In this document: one piece after another, positions 50,361 through 51,597 of the stretch
How the letters are laid out: the number at the start of each line of letters is the position of its first letter
Position numbering within the stretch: the stretch's first letter is position 1
Assembly (NCBI GenBank): GCA_020796225.1
Contig: CM036769.1
Location: 1,665,001-1,729,000, forward strand
Direction of reading: 5' to 3'
Origin: Arion vulgaris
Lineage: Eukaryota; Mollusca; Gastropoda; Stylommatophora; Arionidae
DNA length: 64,000 nucleotides
Made by a program: the position numbers and the translations under genes
The notes under the pieces: model-generated
Told to the model about the DNA's origin: nothing
The model's input: only the letters and a program-made list of their open reading frames with translations
The model's database searches: none

Positions 50361-50926
50361 GATTGTTTCTGTATGATTATGGTGTGTGTACAAAAGTCCT
50401 GTTCCAAATGAAAATCGAACCGAAACCACCCATCTAGGAAGTGAGTACATTAACTGCTTTGCTAGCACAGATATTTTTCAAACATTTGCCTTGTGTTCTG
50501 AAGGTTGGGGGTTCGAATCCAGAAGTGCCTTTCTGCTCACGGATGCATTTATTCCAGAGACCTCTAGGATTGTTGCCGGAGCTACAAAGTTCATGTTTGT
50601 GCAATACTCTCGGCAGGTAGGGGTGACATTTCTGCGGAGAGGGACCGAGCCATATGGGGTAAAACCTGGTGCAAATAAACTAAATAATTTGGCTCTAGAT
50701 CCTTTTTTTCAATATTTTTTTTTTTACCGCTCATATATTGCTGGGGTTCTCATGGGGAACAAAGAATAGTAACACTGCGACCTACAAGACATGTCATAAG
50801 AGGTGACTGGGTTAGTGGCCTAGGGGAGCGTTTGAAAAAGATCTTTTTTTTTCAAAAGTTGACCTGGTTGGTTTAATTTGTTTGTGCCAAATATTTATTT
50901 GTTTTCATTCTCTGCAGGATGCTTAG
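16010..50926 (+). CDS. IFT52: IFT52, intraflagellar transport protein 52 (whole gene, 14 exons)
   Basis: Core subunit of the IFT-B complex that carries cargo along the ciliary axoneme. From family knowledge, IFT52 has an N-terminal GIFT domain, a central stretch contacting IFT88 and IFT70, and a C-terminal domain pairing with IFT46. Joining the 14 exons gives 1293 nt, 430 aa plus stop, with every splice phase compatible and no internal stop. Diagnostic blocks are FNASKKELF (residues 20-30), GSREKFTAAE, VMLGEGGESKFETNIN, YYKYFHPKEALV, KPAVAVLSTGSVCFPL, HMFADQYIDKEEN, NIDAEDPE, LQESDDVPRDITTLFD, TPQFETPLPPL, LELFDLDEQFSSEK and AKHILEHICTQIVEFKKLNQ. They match my recollection of vertebrate IFT52 (about 437 aa). 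Introns range from about 0.6 to 6.9 kb and are full of repeats. The least certain parts are exon 1 and the 2-codon last exon. Confidence 0.93.
16028..16690. other. IFT52 intron 1, 5' part: unique AT-rich sequence
   Basis: No recognised repeat or gene; probably native intron sequence. Confidence 0.5.
16724..16806 (+). repeat. (GA)n with duplicated flank
   Basis: Two copies of ATCGGGGATCGAGAGAGAGA followed by GATGGTATGC, about 45 bp apart. Confidence 0.85.
16825..17225 (+). mobile_element. LINE 3' fragment in intron 1
   Basis: Encodes PVATYGVQSWIITYTLQNKI, EAFETRCYRKVIRTSWTEKI, then a degraded tail ending NTRELARD. ORF2 C-terminus; fragmentary. Confidence 0.8.
17275..17680 (+). repeat. 198-bp direct duplication, offset 208
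   Basis: 17275-17472 and 17483-17680 are almost identical (both start TACTTGATAACTAACTGAAA). The segment ends within the LINE 3' tail that continues from the second copy into 17636-18140. Confidence 0.92.
17636..18140 (-). mobile_element. LINE 3' fragment, antisense, intron 1
   Basis: The minus strand reads NAVTYQLAQLLRHPQISQAT, FIPTLCYQSQTWTMSQAQSQ, ITTCEMCCLRKV, and in another frame KQRMKWFGHLIRM. Frameshifted ORF2 C-terminus. Confidence 0.82.
18310..18434 (+). CDS. IFT52: IFT52 exon 2
   Basis: Acceptor TTACAG, donor GTAAGC. Residues 7-47, starting GLDDKNLGSTVLFNASKKEL. This is the conserved N-terminal edge of the GIFT domain. It ends in phase 2; the Thr codon is completed by exon 3. Confidence 0.93.
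18925..19085 (+). mobile_element. LINE 3' scrap in intron 2
   Basis: RKDRLRNEDIRSRVDITSCT and EFIERQEMQ match the 'RRD...NEDIR.KV....FI..QQ' block of the neighbouring LINEs. Short and decayed. 18436-18924 has no feature I recognise. Confidence 0.6.
19183..19450 (-). mobile_element. LINE 3' fragment, antisense, intron 2
   Basis: Minus strand: LRWRWIGHTLRRSTGSIARQ, ALFWNPQGKRSRRRPIQTWR, RELEADIKRMGKTLKRIGRD. It has a single copy of the segment that is expanded 61 bp at a time at 30588-30930. Confidence 0.84.
19495..19582 (+). CDS. IFT52: IFT52 exon 3
   Basis: Acceptor GACAG, donor GTGAGT. Encodes NKDDITLDRLTQARIFVIPG followed by SREKFTAAE, corresponding to the family's GPREKFTAAE. A LINE fragment ends only about 45 bp upstream of this exon. 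Confidence 0.92.
19640..19935 (+). mobile_element. LINE C-terminal tail fragment, intron 3
   Basis: YCRLDRHLHKLGIIQTALCQ, PEHVLQDYPFLSKLR and AMPLED-like LWGNLTDLKMTIQFV match the post-RNase H region seen at 3182-3560, degraded. Confidence 0.7.
20058..20500 (+). mobile_element. SINE-E copy, intron 3
   Basis: Starts GGGGGATCTCTGTCACATAG with B-box-like GGTTCACTCCC. Body markers are CTCAGTGTAGGTGAGATTGA, GAAGAGCAGGCTGGAAAGCC and GAAGTGCAATGATGATGGTC. Collinear with 6198-6650. Confidence 0.84.
20501..20779. other. Intron 3 stretch without recognised features
   Basis: No coding potential and no clear copy elsewhere in the window. Confidence 0.35.
20780..21140 (+). mobile_element. LINE tail fragments, intron 3
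   Basis: 20800-20890 matches the LINE tail at 24440-24600 (GATTGATTAATCA, TGCTGGATTTGTTGAGGCC). 21060-21130 shares AGTATGCATACCCTTC and CACCTATGGGTCTGTCCGG with 11390-11470 and 38455-38520. Confidence 0.6.
21229..21440 (+). mobile_element. SINE-D copy, intron 3
   Basis: Begins GCCCGTCTGCCCAGCGTGTT, B-box-like GGTTCAATTCC, then GATTTACGGTGTTCGTGACA, GATGTCCATGGCACCGAG, AGCTCAAGTGCTTCTGGAT and an A-rich end. Other copies are at 27957-28161, 28679-28882 and 39250-39454. It lies 160 bp before exon 4. Confidence 0.86.
21601..21730 (+). CDS. IFT52: IFT52 exon 4
   Basis: Acceptor TTTGCCAG, donor GTAAGT. Residues 78-120 include FVMLGEGGESKFETNINYFL and EEYGIMINN, among the most conserved parts of the GIFT domain. 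Ends in phase 1. Confidence 0.95.
21787..22470 (+). mobile_element. LINE 3' region, sense, intron 4
   Basis: Encodes KTRSAFTILKNIWSSRMIWN, WNVKAVLLYGAETWRTTKGA, CKWIGYTLRRPPDNITRQAD, RWNPQGNTEKGRPRN, ending at GATGAAGAAGAAGAAGG after a 23-bp array. Same family as the antisense copy 7556-8775. Confidence 0.85.
22263..22446 (+). repeat. 23-bp minisatellite, about 8 copies, in a LINE 3' end
   Basis: Unit CTTTGTTGCTGACCTATGAA plus GGC, 23 bp. It replicates the last LINE coding block (FVADL, cf. TLVANL of the copy at 7600-7650), and LINE sequence resumes after it (CTCTCTAGTATTGAAAGATG). Confidence 0.9.
22560..22925 (+). repeat. 34-bp minisatellite, about 10 copies, SINE-A segment
   Basis: Unit contains GCGCATAACTGGCACAA and CTCACGCTCTAAA. 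The GCGCATAACTGGCACAAC motif is single-copy in all other SINE-A copies. Confidence 0.92.
22957..23106 (+). repeat. 18-bp degenerate array, about 8 copies, SINE-A 3' segment
   Basis: Variants of ATGGTTGATGTAGAGCAC corresponding to the single SINE-A motif GTGGTCGATATGGAGCG just before the GAAGAAG tail. Confidence 0.85.
23255..24215 (+). mobile_element. LINE 3' region, sense, with 33-bp expansion
   Basis: After the array the frame reads VLFNTIFLPILCYQCQTWTL, RRKLVATEMKCLRKVLGVSR, DIRKKVGTTSVLDFIKKQQI, then stops; the tail is degraded. The 5' flank CAAATAATAGGAGAAATGGC matches the antisense copy at 27270-27900, which has the same segment unexpanded. Confidence 0.87.
23281..23776 (+). repeat. 33-bp minisatellite, 15 copies, inside a LINE
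   Basis: Near-identical 33-bp units (core AAAATGCAACCATGTCACCA). The multiple of 3 keeps a frame open through the array into LINE sequence. The unexpanded counterpart is at about 27815-27850 on the minus strand. Confidence 0.95.
24284..24359 (+). CDS. IFT52: IFT52 exon 5
   Basis: Acceptor TTTGTTTAG, donor GTACTG. Encodes DAVVRTSYYKYFHPKEALVT and NGVLN, and ends in phase 2. Confidence 0.93.
24440..24760 (+). mobile_element. LINE C-terminal tail, intron 5
   Basis: LINQHRIGMVCLLNAVGYVE, REHLHRMDLRDSPACTCGAP, KKSPEHILQGCP: the post-RNase H Cys/His cluster of a non-LTR element. Close to a truncated piece at 20800-20890. Confidence 0.78.
25091..25425 (+). repeat. 47-bp minisatellite, about 7 copies, intron 5
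   Basis: Unit contains CAACATTAAGCATAGCACTA and CGCCTAGAGTTGATGGAGGT; nearly identical copies. I cannot tie it to a transposable element. Confidence 0.92.
25690..26020. mobile_element. Unclassified interspersed repeat (copy 1)
   Basis: Shares about 120 bp (GACAGTCAAAGGTTGACGGA, CAGTAAACGCTGGCTGAAAC, CCAAATGGTGCTGA) with 38925-39035. It ends near GATCGAAGAAGAAGAAG, like the SINEs here. Orientation and ends are uncertain. Confidence 0.6.
26270..26660 (-). mobile_element. LINE 3' fragment, antisense, intron 5
   Basis: Minus strand: NQNTPVARAYNLKMESSRGR, ADQKKDRLMESRHPK, with upstream TTPVVKFIEN-like sequence in another frame. Matches the 'GHL.RM....P..A' tail region of local LINEs. Confidence 0.65.
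26661..27078. other. Intron 5, 3' part: no feature recognised
   Basis: Unique AT-rich sequence ending at the exon 6 acceptor. Confidence 0.45.
27079..27144 (+). CDS. IFT52: IFT52 exon 6
   Basis: Acceptor TTTCTCAG, donor GTAAGT. Encodes RAISQAAGKVVFGAGDEDSN then NAQ; the last codon is split with exon 7. Confidence 0.9.
27270..27900 (-). mobile_element. LINE 3' region, antisense, intron 6 (unexpanded sister)
   Basis: Antisense counterpart of 23255-24215, carrying the CAAATGATAGGAGAAATAGC flank, one copy of the ATGCAAACATGTCACTATGA segment, and GAGCATTGTTCAACACAATC. It has its own 58-bp duplication at 27602-27716 (CCAGCATTCTGCATAGACAC twice). Confidence 0.85.
27602..27716 (+). repeat. 58-bp tandem duplication in the LINE
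   Basis: Two copies of CCAGCATTCTGCATAGACAC...TTTTCTTCTTGATACT. Confidence 0.9.
27919..28390 (+). mobile_element. SINE-C copy split by SINE-D, intron 6
   Basis: Head GGGGTCTCTGTGGCTAAGTG contains a consensus A-box (TGGCTAAGTGG). After the nested insert the B-box GGTTCAAGTCC follows, then CCAGAGACCCCTAGGATTGT, GCTGGAGCTACAGAGTTTGT and GACCGAGCCATATGGGGTAA. This is a tRNA-derived SINE. Confidence 0.88.
27957..28161 (+). mobile_element. SINE-D nested in SINE-C, 13-bp TSD
   Basis: SINE-D (GCCCAGCGTGTTCGTAGCGC to AGTGCTTCTGGATCGGAAAA) interrupts SINE-C between A- and B-boxes. The target-site duplication is AAGCCCTTTGCCT at 27944-27956 and 28162-28174. Confidence 0.9.
28679..28882 (+). mobile_element. 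SINE-D copy with 11-bp TSD, intron 6
   Basis: Full SINE-D flanked by ATAGAATACAT at 28668-28678 and 28883-28893. B-box-like GGTTCAATTCC present. Confidence 0.9.
29047..29315 (+). mobile_element. SINE-A copy, intron 6
   Basis: Head TACCGCTCGTATGGTGCCGG through ACTGCGACCTACAGGCATGT, AAATAAAAAGCATCGCAG, GTGGTCGATATGGAGCG to GATGAAGAAG. It ends about 52 bp before exon 7. Confidence 0.86.
29368..29494 (+). CDS. IFT52: IFT52 exon 7
   Basis: Acceptor TTGTCCAG, donor GTAAGA. Residues 169-210 contain ALSFLYPYGATLNVVKPAVA and VLSTGSVCFPLTRPV, a hallmark GIFT-domain block. Confidence 0.95.
29535..29730. mobile_element. Unclassified repeat, copy 1 (LINE tail-like)
   Basis: Shares TTATGCAATCGATGTCATGG-like, TGGCACATTGGAC, CACCGTACCCATGAGAAGTT and AAAGACGACACTGTCTGG with 55300-55490. 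The minus strand has CRLCGRERRYSNQLLMGTVN and CPMCHDID, Cys pairs like LINE C-termini, so it may be antisense LINE. Confidence 0.6.
29742..29900 (-). mobile_element. SINE-C head, antisense, with triplicated start
   Basis: Minus strand B-box-like GGGTTCAAATCC and GGGGTCTTTATGGCTAAGTG head. The head is repeated three times with a period of about 28-29 (TAGAATACACTTAGCCATAA). Confidence 0.72.
29901..30360. other. Intron 7, 5' part: no feature recognised
   Basis: Unique AT-rich sequence. Confidence 0.4.
30490..31160 (-). mobile_element. LINE 3' region, antisense, with 61-bp expansion
   Basis: Antisense of the LINE family at 19183-19450 and 37138-37400: TCCAATTCTTTCCAT, ATATCGGTCTCCAGCTCTCT, CCCTGCGGGTTCCAAAACAG. 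The distal part (31080-31150) matches 14880-14945. Frameshifted. Confidence 0.8.
30588..30930 (+). repeat. 61-bp minisatellite, about 5 copies, inside a LINE
   Basis: Period 61 (CACCTTTCAACTCCTAACGG ... AAAAAAACATCTTCCAGCTC), with shorter partial units at its left end. The segment is single-copy at about 19193-19250 and 37145-37205. Confidence 0.92.
31270..31740 (-). mobile_element. SINE-E copy, antisense, with 28-bp triplication
   Basis: ACCATCATCATTGCACTTCG start, CCAGCCTGCTCTTCTGGAT, CCTAGTCTTATC-type and CTCTATGCCACAGAGATCTC end, all antisense to SINE-E. The head segment AATAAGCCTGGTACCTTTGG is present three times at 31617-31706 (period 28). Confidence 0.84.
31786..34670 (+). repeat. 50/38-bp minisatellite, about 60 units, intron 7
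   Basis: Long 50-bp units (with ATTCAAAACTAC) are interspersed with 38-bp units lacking those 12 bases, plus rare +1 variants (GAGCTCTCAG) and C/T/A variants (GAGCTCC, GAGCTTC, GAGCTAC). The unit equals the LINE 3' UTR segment at 3355-3400 (ACACTACATTCAAAACTACA, GATGAGCTCCAGACAACA). LINE sequence resumes at 34671 and ends GAAGAAGAAGA near 34830. Confidence 0.95.
34671..34832 (+). mobile_element. LINE 3' terminus after the intron 7 array
   Basis: Continues ACTCGACTACCTCATAAGATC (partly duplicated) to ATCAAAATAGTGATCACAAA then GAAGAAGAAGA. It matches the terminus at 3515-3552 and ends about 50 bp before exon 8. Confidence 0.84.
34881..34967 (+). CDS. IFT52: IFT52 exon 8
   Basis: Acceptor TGTTCTTCAG, donor GTAAGT. 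29 codons: HHRGKIAVIGSVHMFADQYI then DKEENGKIL. Phase 0 at both ends. Confidence 0.94.
35050..35275 (+). mobile_element. Partial SINE-E, intron 8
   Basis: GAGCGTAGTGGTTAGTACAC (A-box-like), B-box-like CTGTTCGATCC, CTGATCTCAATGTATGTGAG, TTTCTAGTCCTATTG. The 3' half is missing. Confidence 0.72.
35416..36273. mobile_element. Candidate piggyBac-like non-autonomous element
   Basis: Starts TTAACCCTTTCGCCCTGTA and ends CCCGTTGGGTTAA, that is, TTAA plus CCC/GGG at both ends, the signature of piggyBac-type target sites and tips. The interior is AT-rich and lacks copies elsewhere in the window. The two tips agree for only about 7 bp, so they could belong to two elements. No transposase is visible. Confidence 0.4.
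36195..36255. repeat. Perfect 19-bp inverted repeat, 23-nt loop
   Basis: AAAGCCGATATATCGGTTC at 36195-36213 is the exact reverse complement of 36237-36255. Each arm contains the 12-bp palindrome CCGATATATCGG. It lies at the right end of the candidate piggyBac-like element and may be its subterminal repeat. Confidence 0.9.
36350..36640 (-). mobile_element. SINE-B copy, antisense, with 47-bp duplication
   Basis: ACCAATTTTAATCACTCTGT appears twice (period about 47), then CCAAGAACGTGTATACGTTG, GGACACATGCATCCGATTTC, CAGTTAACAGTGGTTCTATT and GGGCCCTAACCACTCAG. Confidence 0.86.
36765..36858 (+). mobile_element. SINE-F copy, truncated, intron 8
   Basis: AAGTAAGCTTTCATGCAAAA, TCTGTCAGAAGCACCATACC, GGTGATGGCAGAAGAAGAA. 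Matches 49310-49417. Confidence 0.75.
36946..37124 (+). repeat. 35-bp minisatellite, 5 copies, intron 8
   Basis: Unit ATTATGAGAACTTGTACGAC plus TGTGTAAACATATTC. No identified parent element. Confidence 0.92.
37138..37400 (-). mobile_element. LINE 3' fragment, antisense, intron 8
   Basis: Same family as 19183-19450: CACCTTTCAACTCCCAATGG, TCTTCAACAAACTTCTTCCA, GTTCCAAAACAGTACCTGTC. It has the 61-bp segment once. Confidence 0.82.
37645..37808 (+). mobile_element. 5'-truncated SINE-A, intron 8
   Basis: Begins in the body (CTAGTAAATAAAAAGCATTG), then GGATGTGCTGGCCTACTTGT, AACAAGTGGTCGATATAGAG and a GAAGAAGAAGAA tail. 37401-37644 just before it is AT-rich with a TTTTATATGTTGATTGCC duplication. 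Confidence 0.82.
37825..38545 (+). pseudogene. LINE RNase H domain and tail, broken, intron 8
   Basis: Decayed RNase H: VAYTDGSVHRGEKSSWGFLA (first Asp), MRMEVEAVTATA (Glu), a degraded 'VLDC' for the second Asp, and LRYE, then DVLWSLSNLLFHENNKIDVE, SIQQLKEFRIKY, ISMHTLRHLLGETG. Several stops. The tail is shared with 11270-11510. Retroelement, not host. Confidence 0.75.
38653..38721 (+). CDS. IFT52: IFT52 exon 9
   Basis: Acceptor CATAAAG, donor GTAGGT. 23 codons: DVLMQFLTTDEIKLNNIDAE then DPE, aligning with the vertebrate LTTGDIHLNQIDAEDPE block. Phase 0 at both ends. Confidence 0.93.
38900..39060. mobile_element. Unclassified interspersed repeat (copy 2), intron 9
   Basis: GACAGCCAAAGGCTGACGGA, CAGTAAACGCTGGCTGAAAC and CCAAATGGTGCTGAGATGTG, as in 25690-26020. 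Confidence 0.6.
39181..39650 (+). mobile_element. SINE-C copy split by SINE-D, intron 9
   Basis: Head GGGGGTCTCTGTGGATAATT, B-box-like GGGTTTTAATCC. After the nested SINE-D: TTTTTTCCAGAGACCCATAG, ATTGTTGCAGCAGCTATGAA, GAGGGACTGAGTCAAATGAG. Confidence 0.86.
39250..39454 (+). mobile_element. SINE-D nested in SINE-C, 8-bp TSD
   Basis: SINE-D (CCCGTCTGCCCAGCGTGTTC to TGCTTCTGGATCGAGAAAAA) sits just after the SINE-C B-box, flanked by GGCCCGTG at 39242-39249 and 39455-39462. Its position in SINE-C differs from the 27957 event. Confidence 0.84.
39780..39934 (+). CDS. IFT52: IFT52 exon 10
   Basis: Acceptor TTTCCTAG, donor GTAAGC. Encodes VSDYSQLPDIAKLSEQLKTC, LQESDDVPRDITTLFD and the linker into the central region. 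Ends in phase 2. Confidence 0.94.
39972..40118 (-). mobile_element. LINE 3' end fragment, antisense, intron 10
   Basis: The reverse complement matches 58465-58590 (ACTCTCAAGGAACTCCAACT, GACATGCAGCTTCATAGAGG, GCAAAG-type end). Confidence 0.7.
40127..40396 (+). mobile_element. SINE-A copy, intron 10
   Basis: Head CGCCCGTGTGTTGCCATGGC, ACTGCGCCCTACAAGGCATG, AAATAAAAAGCGTTGCAG, AAGTGGTCGATATGGAGCG, and GAAGAAAAAGAAG. Confidence 0.86.
40445..40695 (-). mobile_element. SINE-B copy, antisense, intron 10
   Basis: CTTCTTCTTCTTCGCATTCG, ACCAATTTTAATCACTCTCT, CCAAGAACGTGTATATGTTG, CATCCGATTTCAGCCAAACC, GTAACAGTGGTTCTATTC, GTAACCACTGGGCGGC. Confidence 0.87.
40829..40930 (+). mobile_element. Partial SINE-C, intron 10
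   Basis: GCAAAGTGGTCAAAACGTTT, B-box GGTTCGAATCT, TCCCTAGGATTGTTG. The 3' half is missing. Confidence 0.7.
40950..41195 (+). mobile_element. SINE-C copy, intron 10
   Basis: GTGGGGTCTCTATTGTGAAG, GTTGGTTTGAATCCAGG, AAGATCCCTAGGATTGTTGC, TGGAGCTACAGAGTTTGCAC and a terminal TCGCCTTCAGAC-like stretch. Confidence 0.82.
41196..41846. other. Intron 10, 3' part: unique sequence
   Basis: AT-rich with no repeat I recognise apart from a small TATTTGATATACTATA duplication near 41445. Probably native intron. Confidence 0.45.
41349..41362 (+). promoter_or_regulatory. X-box-like motif in intron 10
   Basis: TTTACCATGGCAAC resembles the RFX X-box (GTTGCC-AT-GGCAAC): 12 of 14 positions match, including a perfect right half-site. 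It lies 485 bp before exon 11 in otherwise repeat-free intron, not at the promoter, so function is speculative. Confidence 0.25.
41847..41934 (+). CDS. IFT52: IFT52 exon 11
   Basis: Acceptor TTCTGAG, donor GTAAGT. Encodes AFDELKVKHEALTLITPQFE and TPLPPLVPA, the start of the proline-rich central segment that contacts IFT70/IFT88 in known structures. Confidence 0.94.
42050..42545 (+). repeat. 61-bp minisatellite, about 7.5 copies, intron 11
   Basis: Unit contains GTGACAGAAGCTTGTGTGTT, GGCGACAGGAAACAGTGTTG and GTGACAGGTGTCTATATCTT. The left end grades into GTTGGTGACAG-rich sequence from about 41965, just after the exon 11 donor. Not tied to a transposon. Confidence 0.92.
42755..46270 (+). repeat. 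72-bp satellite-like array, about 49 copies, intron 11
   Basis: 3.5 kb of near-identical 72-bp units (GACATGGTTTGAAAGCTCAA ... GTTAGTCTGGGGACTATTTT). 72 is a multiple of 3 and the minus strand has no stop, which gives a false 997-residue frame. The same A-to-G change (CATGTTGG) recurs near 43585, 43873 and 46232; the first two are 288 bp (four units) apart. One patch at about 45735-45800 has several single-base losses. Confidence 0.97.
46308..46527 (+). repeat. 23-bp minisatellite, about 9-10 copies, intron 11
   Basis: Unit TTTTTTCACTCTGCAACAGC plus CAC. It starts about 40 bp after the end of the 72-bp array. Open on the + strand in three frames, none coding. Confidence 0.94.
46815..46985 (+). 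repeat. About 88-bp tandem duplication, intron 11
   Basis: ATGGAACCAATTAGTCCATA with flanks occurs twice. The surrounding 46528-47427 holds nothing else I recognise. Confidence 0.85.
47428..47502 (+). repeat. (AGTAAT)n microsatellite
   Basis: About 12 perfect TAATAG hexamers. Confidence 0.97.
47560..47715 (-). mobile_element. LINE 3' end, antisense, intron 11
   Basis: CTTCTTCTTG tail, then GGTCTTCCAAGGCCTCTTAT, CCAAGGCCATCTTTTTCACA, TTTTCTTGCAATCCGTCTCC. It matches the family at 7556-7720. Confidence 0.78.
47716..48575 (+). repeat. 37-bp minisatellite, about 23 copies, intron 11
   Basis: Unit GCTAGCTATTCCTTGCGGGG plus TCCTTCTTCCTAGGGTG with G/A and G-run length variants. It directly abuts the antisense LINE, but I cannot identify the unit in other LINE copies. 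Confidence 0.94.
48640..48765 (-). mobile_element. Partial SINE-B, antisense, intron 11
   Basis: GCAGATAACAGTAGTTCTAT, TTTACATCCCTAATTTGGGC and GGTAACCACTCGGTCACC (head). Ends about 40 bp before exon 12. Confidence 0.76.
48806..48914 (+). CDS. IFT52: IFT52 exon 12
   Basis: Acceptor AACTCTAG, donor GTAAGT. Encodes VFSPSFQELPPPALELFDLD then EQFSSEKVRIAQITNK. Phase 1; the Cys codon is completed by exon 13. Confidence 0.95.
48928..48995 (+). repeat. GTT-rich simple repeat, intron 12
   Basis: (GTT)n with GCTGAT interruptions, starting 13 bp after the exon 12 donor. Confidence 0.9.
49255..49417 (+). mobile_element. SINE-F copy, intron 12
   Basis: CTGAAGTCGGAGAAAGCATG, GGTGGGGGACACTGATAATA, TTCATGCAAAAATCATTCAG, ending GCAAGAAGAAGAAGAAGC. 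Confidence 0.82.
49543..49688 (+). CDS. IFT52: IFT52 exon 13
   Basis: Acceptor TTATGTAG, donor GTTTGT. Residues 381-428: TDDDLEYYVRECGDILGVLH and AKHILEHICTQIVEFKKLNQ, the C-terminal IFT46-binding region. The donor merges into a 17-bp tandem array. Confidence 0.94.
49689..49795 (+). repeat. 17-bp array starting at the exon 13 donor
   Basis: About six units of GTCTGTGTATGACTGAA with variants. The first unit begins at the donor dinucleotide itself (GTTTGTGTATGACTGCA). Confidence 0.9.
49840..50315 (+). mobile_element. LINE 3' end with 55-bp expansion, intron 13
   Basis: The sequence after the array encodes WTPEGKRKWERSKRILEENY, EMNHRWNTIQRMANNREEWC, AFIAALSVNG, a typical ORF2 terminus. Upstream the RWAGHVI block is repeated. 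Confidence 0.82.
49919..50130 (+). repeat. About 55-bp minisatellite, 4 copies, in a LINE
   Basis: CCGGACATGTGATACACATG and GCCACGAAACCTGCACTGAG in each unit. It corresponds to the LINE 'AGHVIRM...PALRW' coding block; the first unit is 4-5 bp shorter. Confidence 0.92.
50310..50361 (+). repeat. (GA)n microsatellite
   Basis: GAGAGA run with a few AAAG interruptions immediately after the LINE terminus. Confidence 0.95.
50470..50700 (+). mobile_element. SINE-C copy, intron 13
   Basis: B-box GGTTCGAATCC, CCAGAGACCTCTAGGATTGT, GCCGGAGCTACAAAGTTCAT, ACTCTCGGCAGGTAGGGG, CCGAGCCATATGGGGTAAAA. Confidence 0.85.
50722..50838 (+). mobile_element. Internally deleted SINE-A, intron 13
   Basis: Head TTACCGCTCATATATTGCTG and ACTGCGACCTACAAGACATG are followed directly by the 3' end GGAGCGTTTGAAAAAG; the middle of the element is missing. 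It lies 80 bp before exon 14. Confidence 0.8.
50918..50926 (+). CDS. IFT52: IFT52 exon 14 (last 2 codons and stop)
   Basis: Acceptor CATTCTCTGCAG followed by GAT GCT TAG, giving Asp-Ala-stop in phase with exon 13. The polypyrimidine tract is good. The alternative is reading through the exon 13 donor, which gives VCV then a stop at once (TGA near 49698). Confidence 0.7.
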   Translation, partial: DA

Positions 50927-51169
50927 AGAAAGGAGGACGGAACTATACGAAGAGAATGACTTATATAATCTACATTACCAGGTTTTCATGCTTGTGATAC
51001 TTTTATAGAGGAGAAGATGTGCAGAGTGTAACCTATTTGCCAGATTGCAATTGTGTATCAAGTTTGGAATGTGATACCGGGTGACTTTTTATTTAGAATC
51101 TTGCAGTTATATTTTATTTTGGTTTGCAATTCAACATAGAACAATATTTGATATATCTCTGAACACTTG

Positions 51170-51325
51170 AACATTAGGACGACATGAGTCTTTGTTAATT
51201 TAACACTTTAACATTATGACGACATGAGTCTTCGTTAATTTAACATTTGAACATTAGGACGACATGAGTCTTCATTAATTTAACACTTTAACATTGGGAA
51301 AACATTAGTCTGCATTAATTTTTAG
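51170..51325 (+). repeat. 40-bp repeat, 4 copies, IFT52 3' flank
   Basis: TTAATTTAACACTTTAACAT and ACGACATGAGTCTTC repeated at period 40, about 250-400 bp after the stop, probably within the 3' UTR. Confidence 0.9.
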
Positions 51326-51416
51326 CTATTTTCGCTCCATCCTGCAAGTGTATGTATAAATTAACTCATAGTGGACCAGGACAAAAGCCATGTTTTTACA
51401 AGCCATTTGTGTGTAA

Positions 51417-51422
51417 AATAAA
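51417..51422 (+). terminator. IFT52: Candidate IFT52 polyadenylation signal
   Basis: AATAAA, about 490 bp after the stop and the first canonical hexamer I see downstream. A variant hexamer nearer the stop could be used instead. Confidence 0.25.
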
Positions 51423-51436
51423 AAGAAAGGCCCTTT

Positions 51437-51572
51437 AGTGTGGCTCCTGGTAAAAGGTGTCCAACCCAAAGCCATGTAGTGTGGCTCCTGGTAAAAAAGG
51501 TGTCCAACCCAAAGCCATGTAGTGTGGCTCCTGGTAAAAAAGGTGTCCAACCCAAAGCCATGTAGTGTGGCA
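51437..51572 (+). repeat. About 44-bp repeat, 3 copies
   Basis: AGTGTGGCTCCTGGTAAAAA and GGTGTCCAACCCAAAGCCAT in three copies, with one A-run difference. Confidence 0.92.
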
Positions 51573-51597
51573 TTTGGTCCACAAGGATTTAAGCTGT

